A DNA stretch of 23,371 bases from IMG/VR virus record IMGVR_UViG_3300013137_002543, positions 1 through 23,371 of that record, one strand, 5' to 3'. The notes under the pieces were generated by a model, which was not told the DNA's origin, ran no database searches, and saw nothing but the letters and a program-made list of their open reading frames with translations. Of the stretch, positions 13,534-19,891 are shown one piece after another (the stretch's first letter is position 1; each line of letters begins with the position of its first letter). This DNA comes from a virus. The position numbers and the translations under genes were made by a program.

Positions 13534-13982
13534 TTCCCCAGCCCGTCCCCGGCGTCCCACGACAGGTGGACCTGGTGGTCCCGCTCCCTGCCGCAGATCA
13601 GCCCGCCGAACTCGGTGACGCAGGCCCAGAAGGTGTCGGGGTCCTCGCCGTCGGCCTGGAAGGGGTGGCACTCCCGGGTGGGGGTCGGGGAGGACTCCAG
13701 CTCGCGGGCCCGGCGCCGGGCATGGCAGGCGCCGTCGATGAGGCCCTCGTACCAGTTGACCAGGCCCTCCTTGTTCTGGGTGGCGCCGAGGATCCGGAAC
13801 AGGTGCTGGAGGGTCCCCATCTGGTCCTCGTCGAGCTCGTCGAAGAGCATCCGCCGGAGGTCGCGGCCGAAGGCGTCGTGGGCCATCGCCGACTGCCGGG
13901 CGTTCTCGCGCATCTGCTCCTCGGTGACGGGGTTGCCCTCCTCGTCGTAGAACACGGGCTCCCAGCCGCCCCCGGAGCTCAC
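13530..13982 (-). CDS. hypothetical protein, 150 aa
   Basis: A 150-aa protein with an acidic, helical first half (EEGNPVTEEQMRENARQ, then a DELDEDQMGTL stretch) and a C-terminal part with scattered Cys/His (ACHARRR, RECHPFQ, WACVTEF, LICGRERDH) that could bind a metal. No family is recognised. The GTG at 13982 overlaps the stop of the thymidylate-synthase-fold gene, so the two are translated together. Third positions are G/C as in its neighbours, which supports coding. Confidence 0.65.
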   Translation of the reverse strand: MSSGGGWEPVFYDEEGNPVTEEQMRENARQSAMAHDAFGRDLRRMLFDELDEDQMGTLQHLFRILGATQNKEGLVNWYEGLIDGACHARRRARELESSPTPTRECHPFQADGEDPDTFWACVTEFGGLICGRERDHQVHLSWDAGDGLGK

Positions 13983-14992
13983 TGGGCGGCCTGCTTCAGG
14001 ACGTCCCAGTACCAGGCCTCGACCCCGTTCTTGGGGGTGAACTCGAAGCGGTCGTGGGCGTCCTCCAGCATGAAGCCGAAGGCCTGCCGCACGGTCGCCC
14101 ACGAGGGGTAGGCCCCGGGCGCGAGCGACGCCCAGTCCGGGCCCCAGCTCTCGCGCTCGTTCTCGACCGCCGGCGCGACGGGGGACCCGCCCGCGTCGGC
14201 CTCCCACCGCCGGACCGCCTCGAACTTCTCCAGGTCCCGCTCGTAGATGTGCAGCGAGGTGGCGTAGTGGTGGTAGGTCCCGGGCTCGATGCCGAGGACG
14301 TGGGCCATGGCCGCCTGGATCTGGCCGAACTGGAAGACGTCGTAGCAGGTGCCGGTCCACAGGTCGTTGGCCCGCATGAACACGAAGACGTCGAGCCTGC
14401 CCTCGCGGATCATGAACTGGAACTCGGTCGTGCAGGGGCGGTCCTTCCACGTCGGCTCGCGGTCGGTCTCCGACCACAGGCTGACGACGGCCTGGCGCGT
14501 GTCCGGGTCGCGCCGGAGCTGCTGCTCGACGAGCTCCAGCTGGTCGCCGATCCGCGGGCCGTAGGCGCCCTGGAAGAAGCGCCGCTTCTCCCGGTCGATG
14601 ACGTTGCGGCGGGAACGGATCTCGGCGAGGTCGCGGGTCGGGACGAGCTGCCTGCCGGGCAGGGACGACGGCAGGAACTGGGCGCCGTCCGGGTAGTCGT
14701 CGGCGAAGCGGTCCATGACCTTGGCCAGCCGGATCGCGACGTCGGGGAAGCTGGCCCCGGCGAGGTTGCCCGTGCCGTCGATGGCCTGCATCTTGATGCC
14801 GACCTTGCGGCCGGTCCCGAGGGGCACGCCGCGGTTGACCGCGTCGGCGACCGTGAAGCTGGCGCCGAGGATCTCCAGGGTGGGCTCGCCGCGCGGGGCG
14901 ACCCGCCTGCCGTGCCGGACGATGTGGTCGCGGAGGATGGGGTAGGCCTCGTGCATCCCCGAGAAGTGGAAGGTCTCCTGGCCGAGCGTCAT
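13979..14992 (-). CDS. thymidylate synthase-fold enzyme, probable dCMP hydroxymethylase
   Basis: A 337-aa protein with the ThyA core: AYGPRIGDQ (143-151), DPDTRQAV (162-169), catalytic Cys in RPCTTEFQF (C187), RANDLWTGTCYDVF (207-220), and LHIYERD (247-253), plus an unusual N-terminal 130 residues. Two positions point away from dUMP. The residue equivalent to E. coli ThyA N177 is Asp (D218), as in phage T4 dCMP hydroxymethylase, and the catalytic Cys is followed by Thr instead of the usual His. If correct, it makes hydroxymethyl-dCMP for modified phage DNA. ATG at 14992 overlaps the upstream stop. The fold is sure; the substrate is inferred. Confidence 0.8.
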   Translation of the reverse strand: MTLGQETFHFSGMHEAYPILRDHIVRHGRRVAPRGEPTLEILGASFTVADAVNRGVPLGTGRKVGIKMQAIDGTGNLAGASFPDVAIRLAKVMDRFADDYPDGAQFLPSSLPGRQLVPTRDLAEIRSRRNVIDREKRRFFQGAYGPRIGDQLELVEQQLRRDPDTRQAVVSLWSETDREPTWKDRPCTTEFQFMIREGRLDVFVFMRANDLWTGTCYDVFQFGQIQAAMAHVLGIEPGTYHHYATSLHIYERDLEKFEAVRRWEADAGGSPVAPAVENERESWGPDWASLAPGAYPSWATVRQAFGFMLEDAHDRFEFTPKNGVEAWYWDVLKQAAQ

Positions 14993-15492
14993 GCGTTGTC
15001 CTCCTGGTGGTCGCGGTGGCAGGCGGACCCGGCCACGCGGTGGTCGGTGGATCCCCCGGGGATGACGATGACCCAGCCTGACTGGCCCGCGTCCTTGTCC
15101 CCGGCTGGTCGGGCGAGCTGCTCGCAGATCCGTCCGTCGTCGCCGTGGCGGTAGCGGTTGGCGAACCGCAGCTGGCCCTCGAGGCCGGGGTCGCCCTTGG
15201 GCGCCTCCTCGCCCCGGGAGGCGCGGTGGTCGTGGATGAACTCCATGCACTGGGCGTAGCCGGCGATATCGACGAACGAGTCCCTGTGGAACCCGCCGTT
15301 CTTGGCCCGGGCGACCTTGAGCTGGATCATGCACAGGCCGACCTGCTCGGGGGTGACGGTCGTGCCGAGCACCATCGACCACCCCTTCGCGATGTCGGAG
15401 AAGGACTCGAACGGTCCGCCGTAGTCCTCGCGGCGCTGGCCGTTGACGATGGAGTCGGCCTCGGCGAGGATGGTCTGCTTCTGCTGGGTCAC
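14989..15492 (-). CDS. DUF6378-domain protein
   Basis: A 167-aa protein whose first 90 residues match what I know of DUF6378: EADSIVNGQRREDYGGP, then a helix with VGLCMIQLKVARAK and a closing SFVDIAGYAQCMEF. The domain is helical and common in phage nucleotide-metabolism clusters, and may be related to MazG-type enzymes; no activity is established. The C-terminal 75 residues are polar and contain CHRDH near the end. GTG at 15492 overlaps the stop of the small gene upstream. Confidence 0.7.
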   Translation of the reverse strand: MTQQKQTILAEADSIVNGQRREDYGGPFESFSDIAKGWSMVLGTTVTPEQVGLCMIQLKVARAKNGGFHRDSFVDIAGYAQCMEFIHDHRASRGEEAPKGDPGLEGQLRFANRYRHGDDGRICEQLARPAGDKDAGQSGWVIVIPGGSTDHRVAGSACHRDHQEDNA

Positions 15493-15587
15493 TTGGCCAG
15501 CCTCTCGTTCAGCCTGGAGGCGCCGTAGGCGCCGAGCCAGAGCACGTCGGTCACGACCGCGAGGCCGAGCCTCACTGCGAACCTCAT
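15489..15587 (-). CDS. very small membrane protein, 32 aa
   Basis: A 32-residue peptide, MRFAVRLGLAVVTDVLWLG followed by a short polar tail ending RLNERLAK. One membrane segment (about 4-24) with basic ends. ATG at 15587 has GGAAGGG 6 nt upstream, and the stop overlaps the next GTG, so coding is well supported despite the size. Function unknown. The same frame runs open upstream through the tRNA, which is not meaningful. Confidence 0.6.
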   Translation of the reverse strand: MRFAVRLGLAVVTDVLWLGAYGASRLNERLAK

Positions 15588-15620
15588 CTGTTGCCCTTCC
15601 GTCGATGGGTTGGTCTGCGC

Positions 15621-15692
15621 GTCCCGCCCAGGACTCGAACCTGGGGCCTTCCGCTTAGGAGGCGGCTGCTCTCTCCACTGAGCTAGCGGGAC
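15621..15692 (-). tRNA. tRNA-Arg (anticodon CCU)
   Basis: A 72-nt cloverleaf: acceptor GTCCCGC/GCGGGAC (7 bp perfect), D-arm GCTC/GAGC, anticodon loop CTCCTAA with anticodon CCT at positions 34-36 (T33 and A37 present), a T-arm of CCAGG and CCTGG around TTCGAGT, and no encoded CCA. The outermost anticodon-stem pair is a G-A mismatch. It decodes AGG, a codon used often in the surrounding genes. It lies between a frameshifted gene and a 32-aa gene within the operon. Confidence 0.95.
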
Positions 15693-15705
15693 AGTCCTGC
15701 TGGCC

Positions 15706-16106
15706 CTACTTCGGGATCGCCCACTGTACGAGGCCGTAGGAGCTCCTGGCGTCCAGGTAGGCGCGGTCGGCGCCCGCCTCGAACTCCCTGCGCTGCTCGA
15801 GGATGGACTCCTCGTCGGGGCCGTGCATGAACGGGTAGGCGAAGACACGCCGTTGACCCGACAGGTCCACTCCACGGTGATGCTGGCGGGCACCAGGTGG
15901 GTGGCCGAGTCGCGGGCGTGGTTGGCCAGTTGCCGCCGCAGCAGCTCCTCGACCCGGTGGGCCTCACCCGGCCGCTTGACCAGCTGGCTGGACATGTGGT
16001 GCCCGGCCGAGGTCGGCATCCCGCTGATCGCCTGGATGGTGTGGGAGGCCTCGCTGACGGCCTCCTCGTACCGCTCCGGGACGTCGCCCAGGCTCTTGCC
16101 GCCCAT
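15706..16106 (-). CDS. hypothetical protein, interrupted by a frameshift
   Basis: ATG at 16106 (sharing one base with the DUF932 stop) opens MGGKSLGDVPERYEEAV and reads sensibly to ITVEWTCRVNG. After that this frame becomes arginine/serine-rich nonsense running through the tRNA. The -1 frame continues as VFAYPFMHGPDEES to LVQWAIPK and stops at TAG 15706. The span is 401 nt, one short of a whole number of codons, so a single base (probably C in GGC-CGT, near 15849-15851) is missing. The repaired product would be 133 aa. Mutation, sequencing error and programmed -1 shift are all possible; no slippery heptamer is seen. Function unknown. Confidence 0.6.
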
Positions 16107-17041
16107 CAGGCCATCGCCTTGCCGGCCGCGCGGTTCTCGAGCATCGACAGGGCGCGGTTGGCCATCTTCGCGTTCACGCCGGTGTAGGCGCCGATGAAGG
16201 CCGACTCGGTGGTGCGGGTCGGGCGGCCGTGGTCGTAGTACTCCCGCACCGCGTTGAGGGCGGCATAGGCGGTGCCGCGGCCGAACTCGTTGGTCGGGGC
16301 GTTGAGGGCGAGGTCCTTGATCGCGGCGACCTCGTCGGCCGAGCGGGGGCGGGCCGGGATGAGGCGGGCCAGGAACTGGTCCAGCGCCTTCTCGCCCATC
16401 TGGGACTTCAGCAGGCGCTCGCCGGTCTCCTCGTACGCCTTGACGTAGTCGTCCACCAGGCCGACCGCGAGGGCCGCCTCCTGCAGCCGCTCGGGCGCCT
16501 TGGAGGTGTGGTGAACGCTGAACCGCTGGACGGCCCCGCGGACCATCAGGTTCATCACGTTGGTGCAGGCGAAGCGGACGGGGGCGATGTGCATCCGCAC
16601 GGCCCGCTTGCCGTCGTGGGTGGTCTCGAGCAGGCCCGTCAGCTTGTGCGGGTCCTGCCCGCCGAAGGTGATCTCCTCGGGGAGCTCGAAGGCGACCCAC
16701 ACCCCGCGGCCGCCGGCGGTCTCGCCCGCCGCCACGAACTGGGCGCCGCCGACCTGCACGAGGTCGTCGCCGAGCCCGAGGGCGTCGAGGTTGTTGACCG
16801 GCTCGTAGGCCCGGCCGACCACGTCGAAGACGCGGTTGTCGGTCGTGCGGCGGACGTTGAAGCGCCCCTCGACCTGGACGGGCTTGCCGTCCACGAGGTC
16901 GTAGGTCGGCACCTTCTCGACCTCCCAGTCGAGGTTGGCGGTCCTGAGCGCCTCGGCGATGCTGGTGGCCCCGGAGACCTCGACGCCGTGGCGGAGGTAG
17001 GGGGTGATCCGGTCCTGTGCGACGACTGCTGTGGTGACCAT
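16106..17041 (-). CDS. DUF932 (phage/plasmid TIGR03299-like) protein
   Basis: A 311-aa protein of the DUF932 family, widespread in phages and plasmids and of unknown function. Recognisable segments are VEVSGATSIAEALRTANLDWEV near the start, RVFDVVGRAYEPVNNLDAL, the ACTNVMNLMV stretch near 160, and NEFGRGTAYAALNAV late in the chain. The length suits the family. ATG at 17041 has AGGAA 7 nt upstream and lies behind a structured leader and promoter copy B, so it heads the unit leading into nucleotide metabolism. Confidence 0.85.
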   Translation of the reverse strand: MVTTAVVAQDRITPYLRHGVEVSGATSIAEALRTANLDWEVEKVPTYDLVDGKPVQVEGRFNVRRTTDNRVFDVVGRAYEPVNNLDALGLGDDLVQVGGAQFVAAGETAGGRGVWVAFELPEEITFGGQDPHKLTGLLETTHDGKRAVRMHIAPVRFACTNVMNLMVRGAVQRFSVHHTSKAPERLQEAALAVGLVDDYVKAYEETGERLLKSQMGEKALDQFLARLIPARPRSADEVAAIKDLALNAPTNEFGRGTAYAALNAVREYYDHGRPTRTTESAFIGAYTGVNAKMANRALSMLENRAAGKAMA

Positions 17042-17079
17042 GTGACTGTTCCTGTCGTGCTGGCGGCTTGCCGGCCCTC

Positions 17080-17107
17080 GGGGGTTCTTCCCCCGCGGCA
17101 GCCGCGG
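17080..17107 (-). promoter_or_regulatory. two overlapping leader hairpins before the DUF932 gene
   Basis: In RNA order, CCGCGG-CUG-CCGCGG (17107-17093) is followed by GGGGG-AAGAA-CCCCC (17094-17080). They share two nucleotides (17093-17094), so full formation of one opens pairs in the other. They lie within about 35 nt of the transcription start expected from promoter copy B. An attenuation or stability role is possible. Confidence 0.45.
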
Positions 17108-17118
17108 TCGATGTGAGA

Positions 17119-17148
17119 AGCGTACCGCGCTAGTGGAGCCCGCGTACA
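17119..17148 (-). promoter_or_regulatory. phage-type promoter motif, copy B
   Basis: Leftward motif with -35-like TGTACG (17148-17143), an 18-nt spacer containing GGGCTCCAC and GCGCGG, and -10-like TACGCT (17124-17119). It aligns gap-free with copies A and C and stands in the gap between the genes ending at 17209 and starting at 17041. Confidence 0.65.
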
Positions 17149-17177
17149 CGTAGCGGTGGAATGAATCCGGATCTCGC

Positions 17178-17192
17178 GTACGCGGGCCCCAC
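17178..17192 (+). promoter_or_regulatory. inverted partial copy of the promoter motif
   Basis: The plus strand reads GTACGCGGGCCCCAC, matching the -35 side of copy B (GTACGCGGGCTCCAC) at 14 of 15 positions in opposite orientation, 30 bp away. No -10 follows, so a second binding site for a regulator is likelier than a promoter. The palindrome CGCGTACGCG (17175-17184) overlaps it. Confidence 0.4.
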
Positions 17193-17208
17193 GTTGCGGC
17201 CGGGCGCC

Positions 17209-17487
17209 TCAGTCCCTGGCCGGCTTGGTGCGAGCGCGGAACTCGTCCGCCGTCTCGTCCTCGCGCTGGAAGGTGAAGACCACGGAGTCGCCCTGGACGT
17301 TGGTCGCCGTCAGGCGCTGGACCTTGGACCCGCGGACCTTGATCTGGCCCTGCATGACCTTGGCCTCGACGTCGAAGTCGTCGCCCCGGGTGATCTTCCG
17401 GGTCTGGCCGTCCTGCCACTCGGACCACGGGTACTTGGAGTTCCCGTGGCCGGTCCTGAAGTCGTGGCCCTCGAGTACCTCGGCCAT
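17209..17487 (-). CDS. hypothetical protein, 92 aa
   Basis: A 92-aa protein opening MAEVLEGHDFRTGHGNSKYPW. The middle is beta-rich (RKITRGDDFDVEAKVMQGQIKV, with further strands at KVQRLTATNV and DSVVFTFQ) and the end is a charged helix. This looks like a small beta-barrel or OB-like fold, possibly nucleic-acid binding, but no family is recognised. ATG at 17487 has a strong GAGAGGAG Shine-Dalgarno. It is the last gene of the unit started by promoter copy C. Confidence 0.7.
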   Translation of the reverse strand: MAEVLEGHDFRTGHGNSKYPWSEWQDGQTRKITRGDDFDVEAKVMQGQIKVRGSKVQRLTATNVQGDSVVFTFQREDETADEFRARTKPARD

Positions 17488-17524
17488 GGCTTCTCCTCTC
17501 GCTTGCTGGTGGGGTGTGCGTGGG

Positions 17525-17749
17525 CTAACTGTGCCCCGGAATCTTCGACCTGTCGTGCCCGGCGGCGTGGCAGGCGCAGGGCCCCAGCCCCTTGTTCTCG
17601 CCCTTCCTGGGCCCGGACAGGATGACCTGGTCCACCACGCACCCGACGGTCCCCGGCCTGCCCGGCTTCTCCAGGCCCAGCGAGTCGACCACGGGCGGTC
17701 CGTCCGGCCGGGCGACGTGGTTGCCGTCCAGGCACCATCCGCAGGACAT
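17525..17749 (-). CDS. small Cys-rich protein, 74 aa
   Basis: A 74-aa protein with CGWC at its N-terminus (C3, C6), one central Cys in TVGCVVDQV, and CACHAAGHD near the end, together suggesting a structural zinc site. Third positions are almost all G/C, so it is very likely coding. ATG at 17749 is 27 nt after the upstream stop, with only a weak GGGG-type Shine-Dalgarno. The frame is open further upstream and joins the zinc-ribbon ORF of 18142, probably by chance. Function unknown. Confidence 0.6.
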   Translation of the reverse strand: MSCGWCLDGNHVARPDGPPVVDSLGLEKPGRPGTVGCVVDQVILSGPRKGENKGLGPCACHAAGHDRSKIPGHS

Positions 17750-18142
17750 GGGGACCCGGCGCTTGCCCCGGGGCGCTACCTCGTCGTCGGGCTGTACCTC
17801 TCCCGCGCCCGCTGGTAGGTCTCCCACCCGTTCGGCGCCGTCACCGCCTGGACCGGGAACAGACTCAGCTGCTGCCGCTCCTGCTCCTTCTGCCTCGCCC
17901 ACCAGGCCGTGCCCGGCTTCGGCGTCGTCGTGTGGAACCGGCCCCGGTCGCTGTCGAACTGCGGCCCCAGGTCCAGCGTCTCCTGCTCCTCCACGTGCCC
18001 TCTCCTCCTCCTTGCGCCGAGCGACGTCGGCCTTGTAGCACCCCGAGCAGAACCCCTTGTAGGCCAGCTCGCCCTTGCTCAGCGCGGCCTTCTTGCCGCA
18101 GCCCGTCCTGCAGTCCGGCCGGTCGGCCTCCGTGTAAGTCAC
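17525..18142 (-). CDS. treble-clef zinc protein whose frame runs through the next genes
   Basis: GTG at 18142 overlaps the stop of the small membrane gene (GTGA) and opens MTYTEADRPDCRTGCGKK, then FCSGCYKADVARRKEEERA: four Cys as CxxxC...CxxC, a compact zinc knuckle with a basic C-terminal helix. This first 49-residue part is convincing. Beyond about 17994 the frame (205 codons in all) turns into Gly/Ala-rich shadow while another frame codes for the 72-aa protein. The real product may be the zinc part joined by a +1 shift to that 72-aa sequence. Only 17995-18142 is supported. Confidence 0.45.
   Translation of the reverse strand: MTYTEADRPDCRTGCGKKAALSKGELAYKGFCSGCYKADVARRKEEERARGGAGDAGPGAAVRQRPGPVPHDDAEAGHGLVGEAEGAGAAAAESVPGPGGDGAERVGDLPAGAGEVQPDDEVAPRGKRRVPMSCGWCLDGNHVARPDGPPVVDSLGLEKPGRPGTVGCVVDQVILSGPRKGENKGLGPCACHAAGHDRSKIPGHS
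17776..17994 (-). CDS. hypothetical protein, 72 aa (or C-terminal half of the zinc protein)
   Basis: A 72-codon frame with G or C at nearly every third position, MEEQETLDLGPQFDSDRGRF to RERYSPTTR, hydrophilic and with a central Gln-rich helix. GTG at 17994 has GGAGGAGGAG 7 nt upstream. It starts inside the zinc-ribbon frame, one base out of register, and that frame has no stop here. It is therefore either a separate overlapping gene or the continuation of the zinc protein after a +1 frameshift or sequencing indel. Function unknown. Confidence 0.6.
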   Translation of the reverse strand: MEEQETLDLGPQFDSDRGRFHTTTPKPGTAWWARQKEQERQQLSLFPVQAVTAPNGWETYQRARERYSPTTR

Positions 18143-18252
18143 GACGGCCCCCACCAGTACGCGGCCAGCAGCAGCAGCGCGGCCGGCCCCGCGACGACGA
18201 CGACCAGGCTCGCCCAGGTCACGACCGCGGCGGCCGCCTCCCGGGCCCTCAC
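18139..18252 (-). CDS. very small membrane protein, 37 aa
   Basis: A 37-residue peptide with one strong membrane helix (VTWASLVVVVAGPAALLLL) and a tail AAYWWGPS. GTG at 18252 and the stop at 18139 each overlap a neighbouring gene by 4 nt (GTGA at both ends), which argues for real translation. The same frame is open upstream into the previous gene. Function unknown. Confidence 0.55.
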   Translation of the reverse strand: MRAREAAAAVVTWASLVVVVAGPAALLLLAAYWWGPS

Positions 18253-18611
18253 CGGTACCCCAGGCCCTGCTCGAGGCGGACCTTCCGCAGGTGGACGCCC
18301 TCGCAGGTCCGGCCCAGCCGCCTGGCGGCCTCCTCGAAGGACCCGGTCCACGACCGCAGGAAGCGGTCCTCGTCCGGGGTCCAGGGCTGGCCGCTCCTCG
18401 TCGCCCCGTGCATCGACCGGTGGTTGCGCTCCCGGCTCGCCACGGCGCTGGGGTGGTCGCTCAGCCCCCTGAGGTCGGACCAGGCGACGCTGGCCCTAGT
18501 CCCCGGGGAGCCCGTCCCGGCCCAGTGACCGGCGCAGGTGTCCGGCGGCAGGTCGCTGAACCTGCACAGCCCGTCCTCGTCCGTGGAGTGTCCCTCTGAC
18601 TCTTTCCTCAC
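18249..18611 (-). CDS. putative Myb/SANT-like DNA-binding protein, 120 aa
   Basis: A 120-aa protein. Residues 76-117 (PWTPDEDRFLRSW, then EEAARRLGRTCEGVHLRKVRL) fit the Myb/SANT-like helix-turn-helix seen in phage and actinobacterial proteins, with Trp77 and Trp88 in the core. The N-terminal part carries CRFSDLPPDTCAGHW (C16, C26, H29), a possible metal site, and a His/Ser-rich linker. It likely binds DNA; target unknown. GTG at 18611 overlaps the upstream stop. It sits in a regulator-rich block with two Wbl genes. Confidence 0.6.
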   Translation of the reverse strand: MRKESEGHSTDEDGLCRFSDLPPDTCAGHWAGTGSPGTRASVAWSDLRGLSDHPSAVASRERNHRSMHGATRSGQPWTPDEDRFLRSWTGSFEEAARRLGRTCEGVHLRKVRLEQGLGYR

Positions 18612-19015
18612 GACGCGCTCTCCTGACTCTTCCGGGCCTTGCACCTGGCGGAGGCCTCTCGCTTGCAAGCCCGGCACTCGCCGCGGGGCCCGGCGTTCTC
18701 GGGGGTCATCTCGTGGTCGTGCTTGCAGTACCCCCGCTCCCTGGACTTCTTGGGGTCCGGCGCGTCGGGGTCCAGCCCGGCCGCGACCAGCCGCTCGCGC
18801 CTGGCGTCGGCTATCTCGTCCCGCAGGTCCCTGGGGCCCGAGCCGTGGCACAGGCACTCGCACTCCATGACCGGGCCCCCTGGGCGGGTGTGGACCCTGC
18901 CCCGGCACTCGCGGTGCCACGGGGCCGCCTTGGCCGCCCCGGACTTCATCGTGACGGCGGCGGCGTGCCGGCACTTGCCGGACAGCACGGTCGCCCTCCC
19001 GGCCCGGCGGCTCAC
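18608..19015 (-). CDS. multi-zinc-cluster protein, 135 aa
   Basis: A 135-aa basic protein with three Cys/His groups: GKCRHAAA with WHRECRG (about 17-40), MECECLCHG (about 50-58), and YCKHDHEMTPENAGPRGECRACKR near 105-120. The last has C-x2-H...C-x2-C, a treble-clef form common in phage HNH-type and zinc-finger proteins, but no HNH catalytic motif can be pointed out. It probably binds nucleic acid. GTG at 19015 overlaps the Wbl stop. Confidence 0.6.
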   Translation of the reverse strand: MSRRAGRATVLSGKCRHAAAVTMKSGAAKAAPWHRECRGRVHTRPGGPVMECECLCHGSGPRDLRDEIADARRERLVAAGLDPDAPDPKKSRERGYCKHDHEMTPENAGPRGECRACKREASARCKARKSQESAS

Positions 19016-19317
19016 TCGGCCCGCCCCTGGGCGCGGCGGCGGAGGCGCTCCCGCTCCCGCTCGGTGGTCCCGCCCCAGACGCCCCATCGCTCGTCGGCCT
19101 CGAGGGCGTACGACAGGCACTCGGTCTGGACCTCGCACCTGAGCTGGCAGAACTGGGCGGCGACCTTCTGCTCGCGGTTCGAGTCTGGGAACATGGCATC
19201 GTCGTTGCGGCCGTGGCAGGCGCCCCGCTCCTTCCACTCCGCGGCGGCGTCGAGGAGGCGGAGCTCCGCGGCGCGCGGGCTCCGGCTCGCCTGCGGCCTG
19301 GACCCCTGGGCGGCCAT
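19012..19317 (-). CDS. WhiB-like (Wbl) Fe-S regulator 1, 101 aa
   Basis: A 101-aa Wbl protein, a 4Fe-4S transcription factor acting with the actinobacterial housekeeping sigma factor. Ligands are C34 (RGACHGRNDD), C57, C61 and C67 (FCQLRCEVQTEC). The first pair is C-x3-C, not the usual C-x2-C. The downstream turn and basic tail, GVWGGTTERERERLRRR (79-95), are typical. ATG at 19317 shares one base with the stop of the second Wbl gene. Phage Wbl proteins can interfere with host WhiB control of division and septation; that role is inferred. Confidence 0.88.
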   Translation of the reverse strand: MAAQGSRPQASRSPRAAELRLLDAAAEWKERGACHGRNDDAMFPDSNREQKVAAQFCQLRCEVQTECLSYALEADERWGVWGGTTERERERLRRRAQGRAE

Positions 19318-19745
19318 CAGGCGACCCTCCGCGGCGCGTACCGGAGGCGCTCCCGCGGGGTCAGCCCGCCGCGGATCGCCCACCGGTCGCCCTCGTCGAT
19401 GGCCTCCTCGCGGCAGGCCTGGAACCGGTCGAAGGGGCACCGGGCGCAGACGGCCTTGGCCTCGCGGATCTTGTCCGTGTCGCCCCTGCCCGCCGGGAAG
19501 AACAGCTCGGGGTCGACCTGCTCGCAGAGCGGCCGGTCCTCGCCCTCCCCGGCCGTCGAGCCGGTCAGCGGGGCGAAGGACCTGACGCCGGCCACCACGG
19601 CCGGGCCGGAGGCCACCCTGGTCGCGGGGATCGTGGGGCTCACGGCCCGGCCCCCCAGCTCCGAGGCCCGCTGAATCTGCATGCCTGCCGCGATGGCGGC
19701 CCCTGTCGGGGCGTAGGCCCCGGTGACTGGTCGGCCGGCGCTCAC
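19317..19745 (-). CDS. WhiB-like (Wbl) Fe-S regulator 2, 142 aa
   Basis: A Wbl protein with a 70-residue Ala/Gly-rich N-terminal extension. Ligands are C74 (PLCEQVDPELFFP), C100, C103 and C111 (VCARCPFDRFQAC). The last spacing is x7, not the usual x5. The C-terminal AIRGGLTPRERLRY matches the family turn. GTG at 19745 overlaps the stop of a 49-aa gene. An internal start near codon 22 (MQIQRAS) would remove part of the extension. Two adjacent divergent Wbl genes suggest separate targets. Confidence 0.85.
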   Translation of the reverse strand: MSAGRPVTGAYAPTGAAIAAGMQIQRASELGGRAVSPTIPATRVASGPAVVAGVRSFAPLTGSTAGEGEDRPLCEQVDPELFFPAGRGDTDKIREAKAVCARCPFDRFQACREEAIDEGDRWAIRGGLTPRERLRYAPRRVA

Positions 19746-19891
19746 TGGGCCACCGCCCTGAGGGCCGTGCCCAGCATGCCGGCGAGCTCGTGCTCGGCGG
19801 GGACCCCGGGGTGGTCGTCGAGCTCGGCGACCAGGGCCCGCGTGAGGTCCCCCAGCTGGTTGTCGTCTGCGGTGTCGACGGTGACTCTCAT
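19742..19891 (-). CDS. small hypothetical protein, 49 aa
   Basis: A 49-residue acidic peptide, MRVTVDTADDNQLGDLTRAL to LGTALRAVAQ, mainly helical. ATG at 19891 overlaps the upstream stop (ATGA) and its stop overlaps the next GTG (GTGA). It exactly fills the gap between its neighbours, and its third positions are mostly G/C. It may cap or partner a neighbouring protein; function unknown. Confidence 0.65.
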   Translation of the reverse strand: MRVTVDTADDNQLGDLTRALVAELDDHPGVPAEHELAGMLGTALRAVAQ

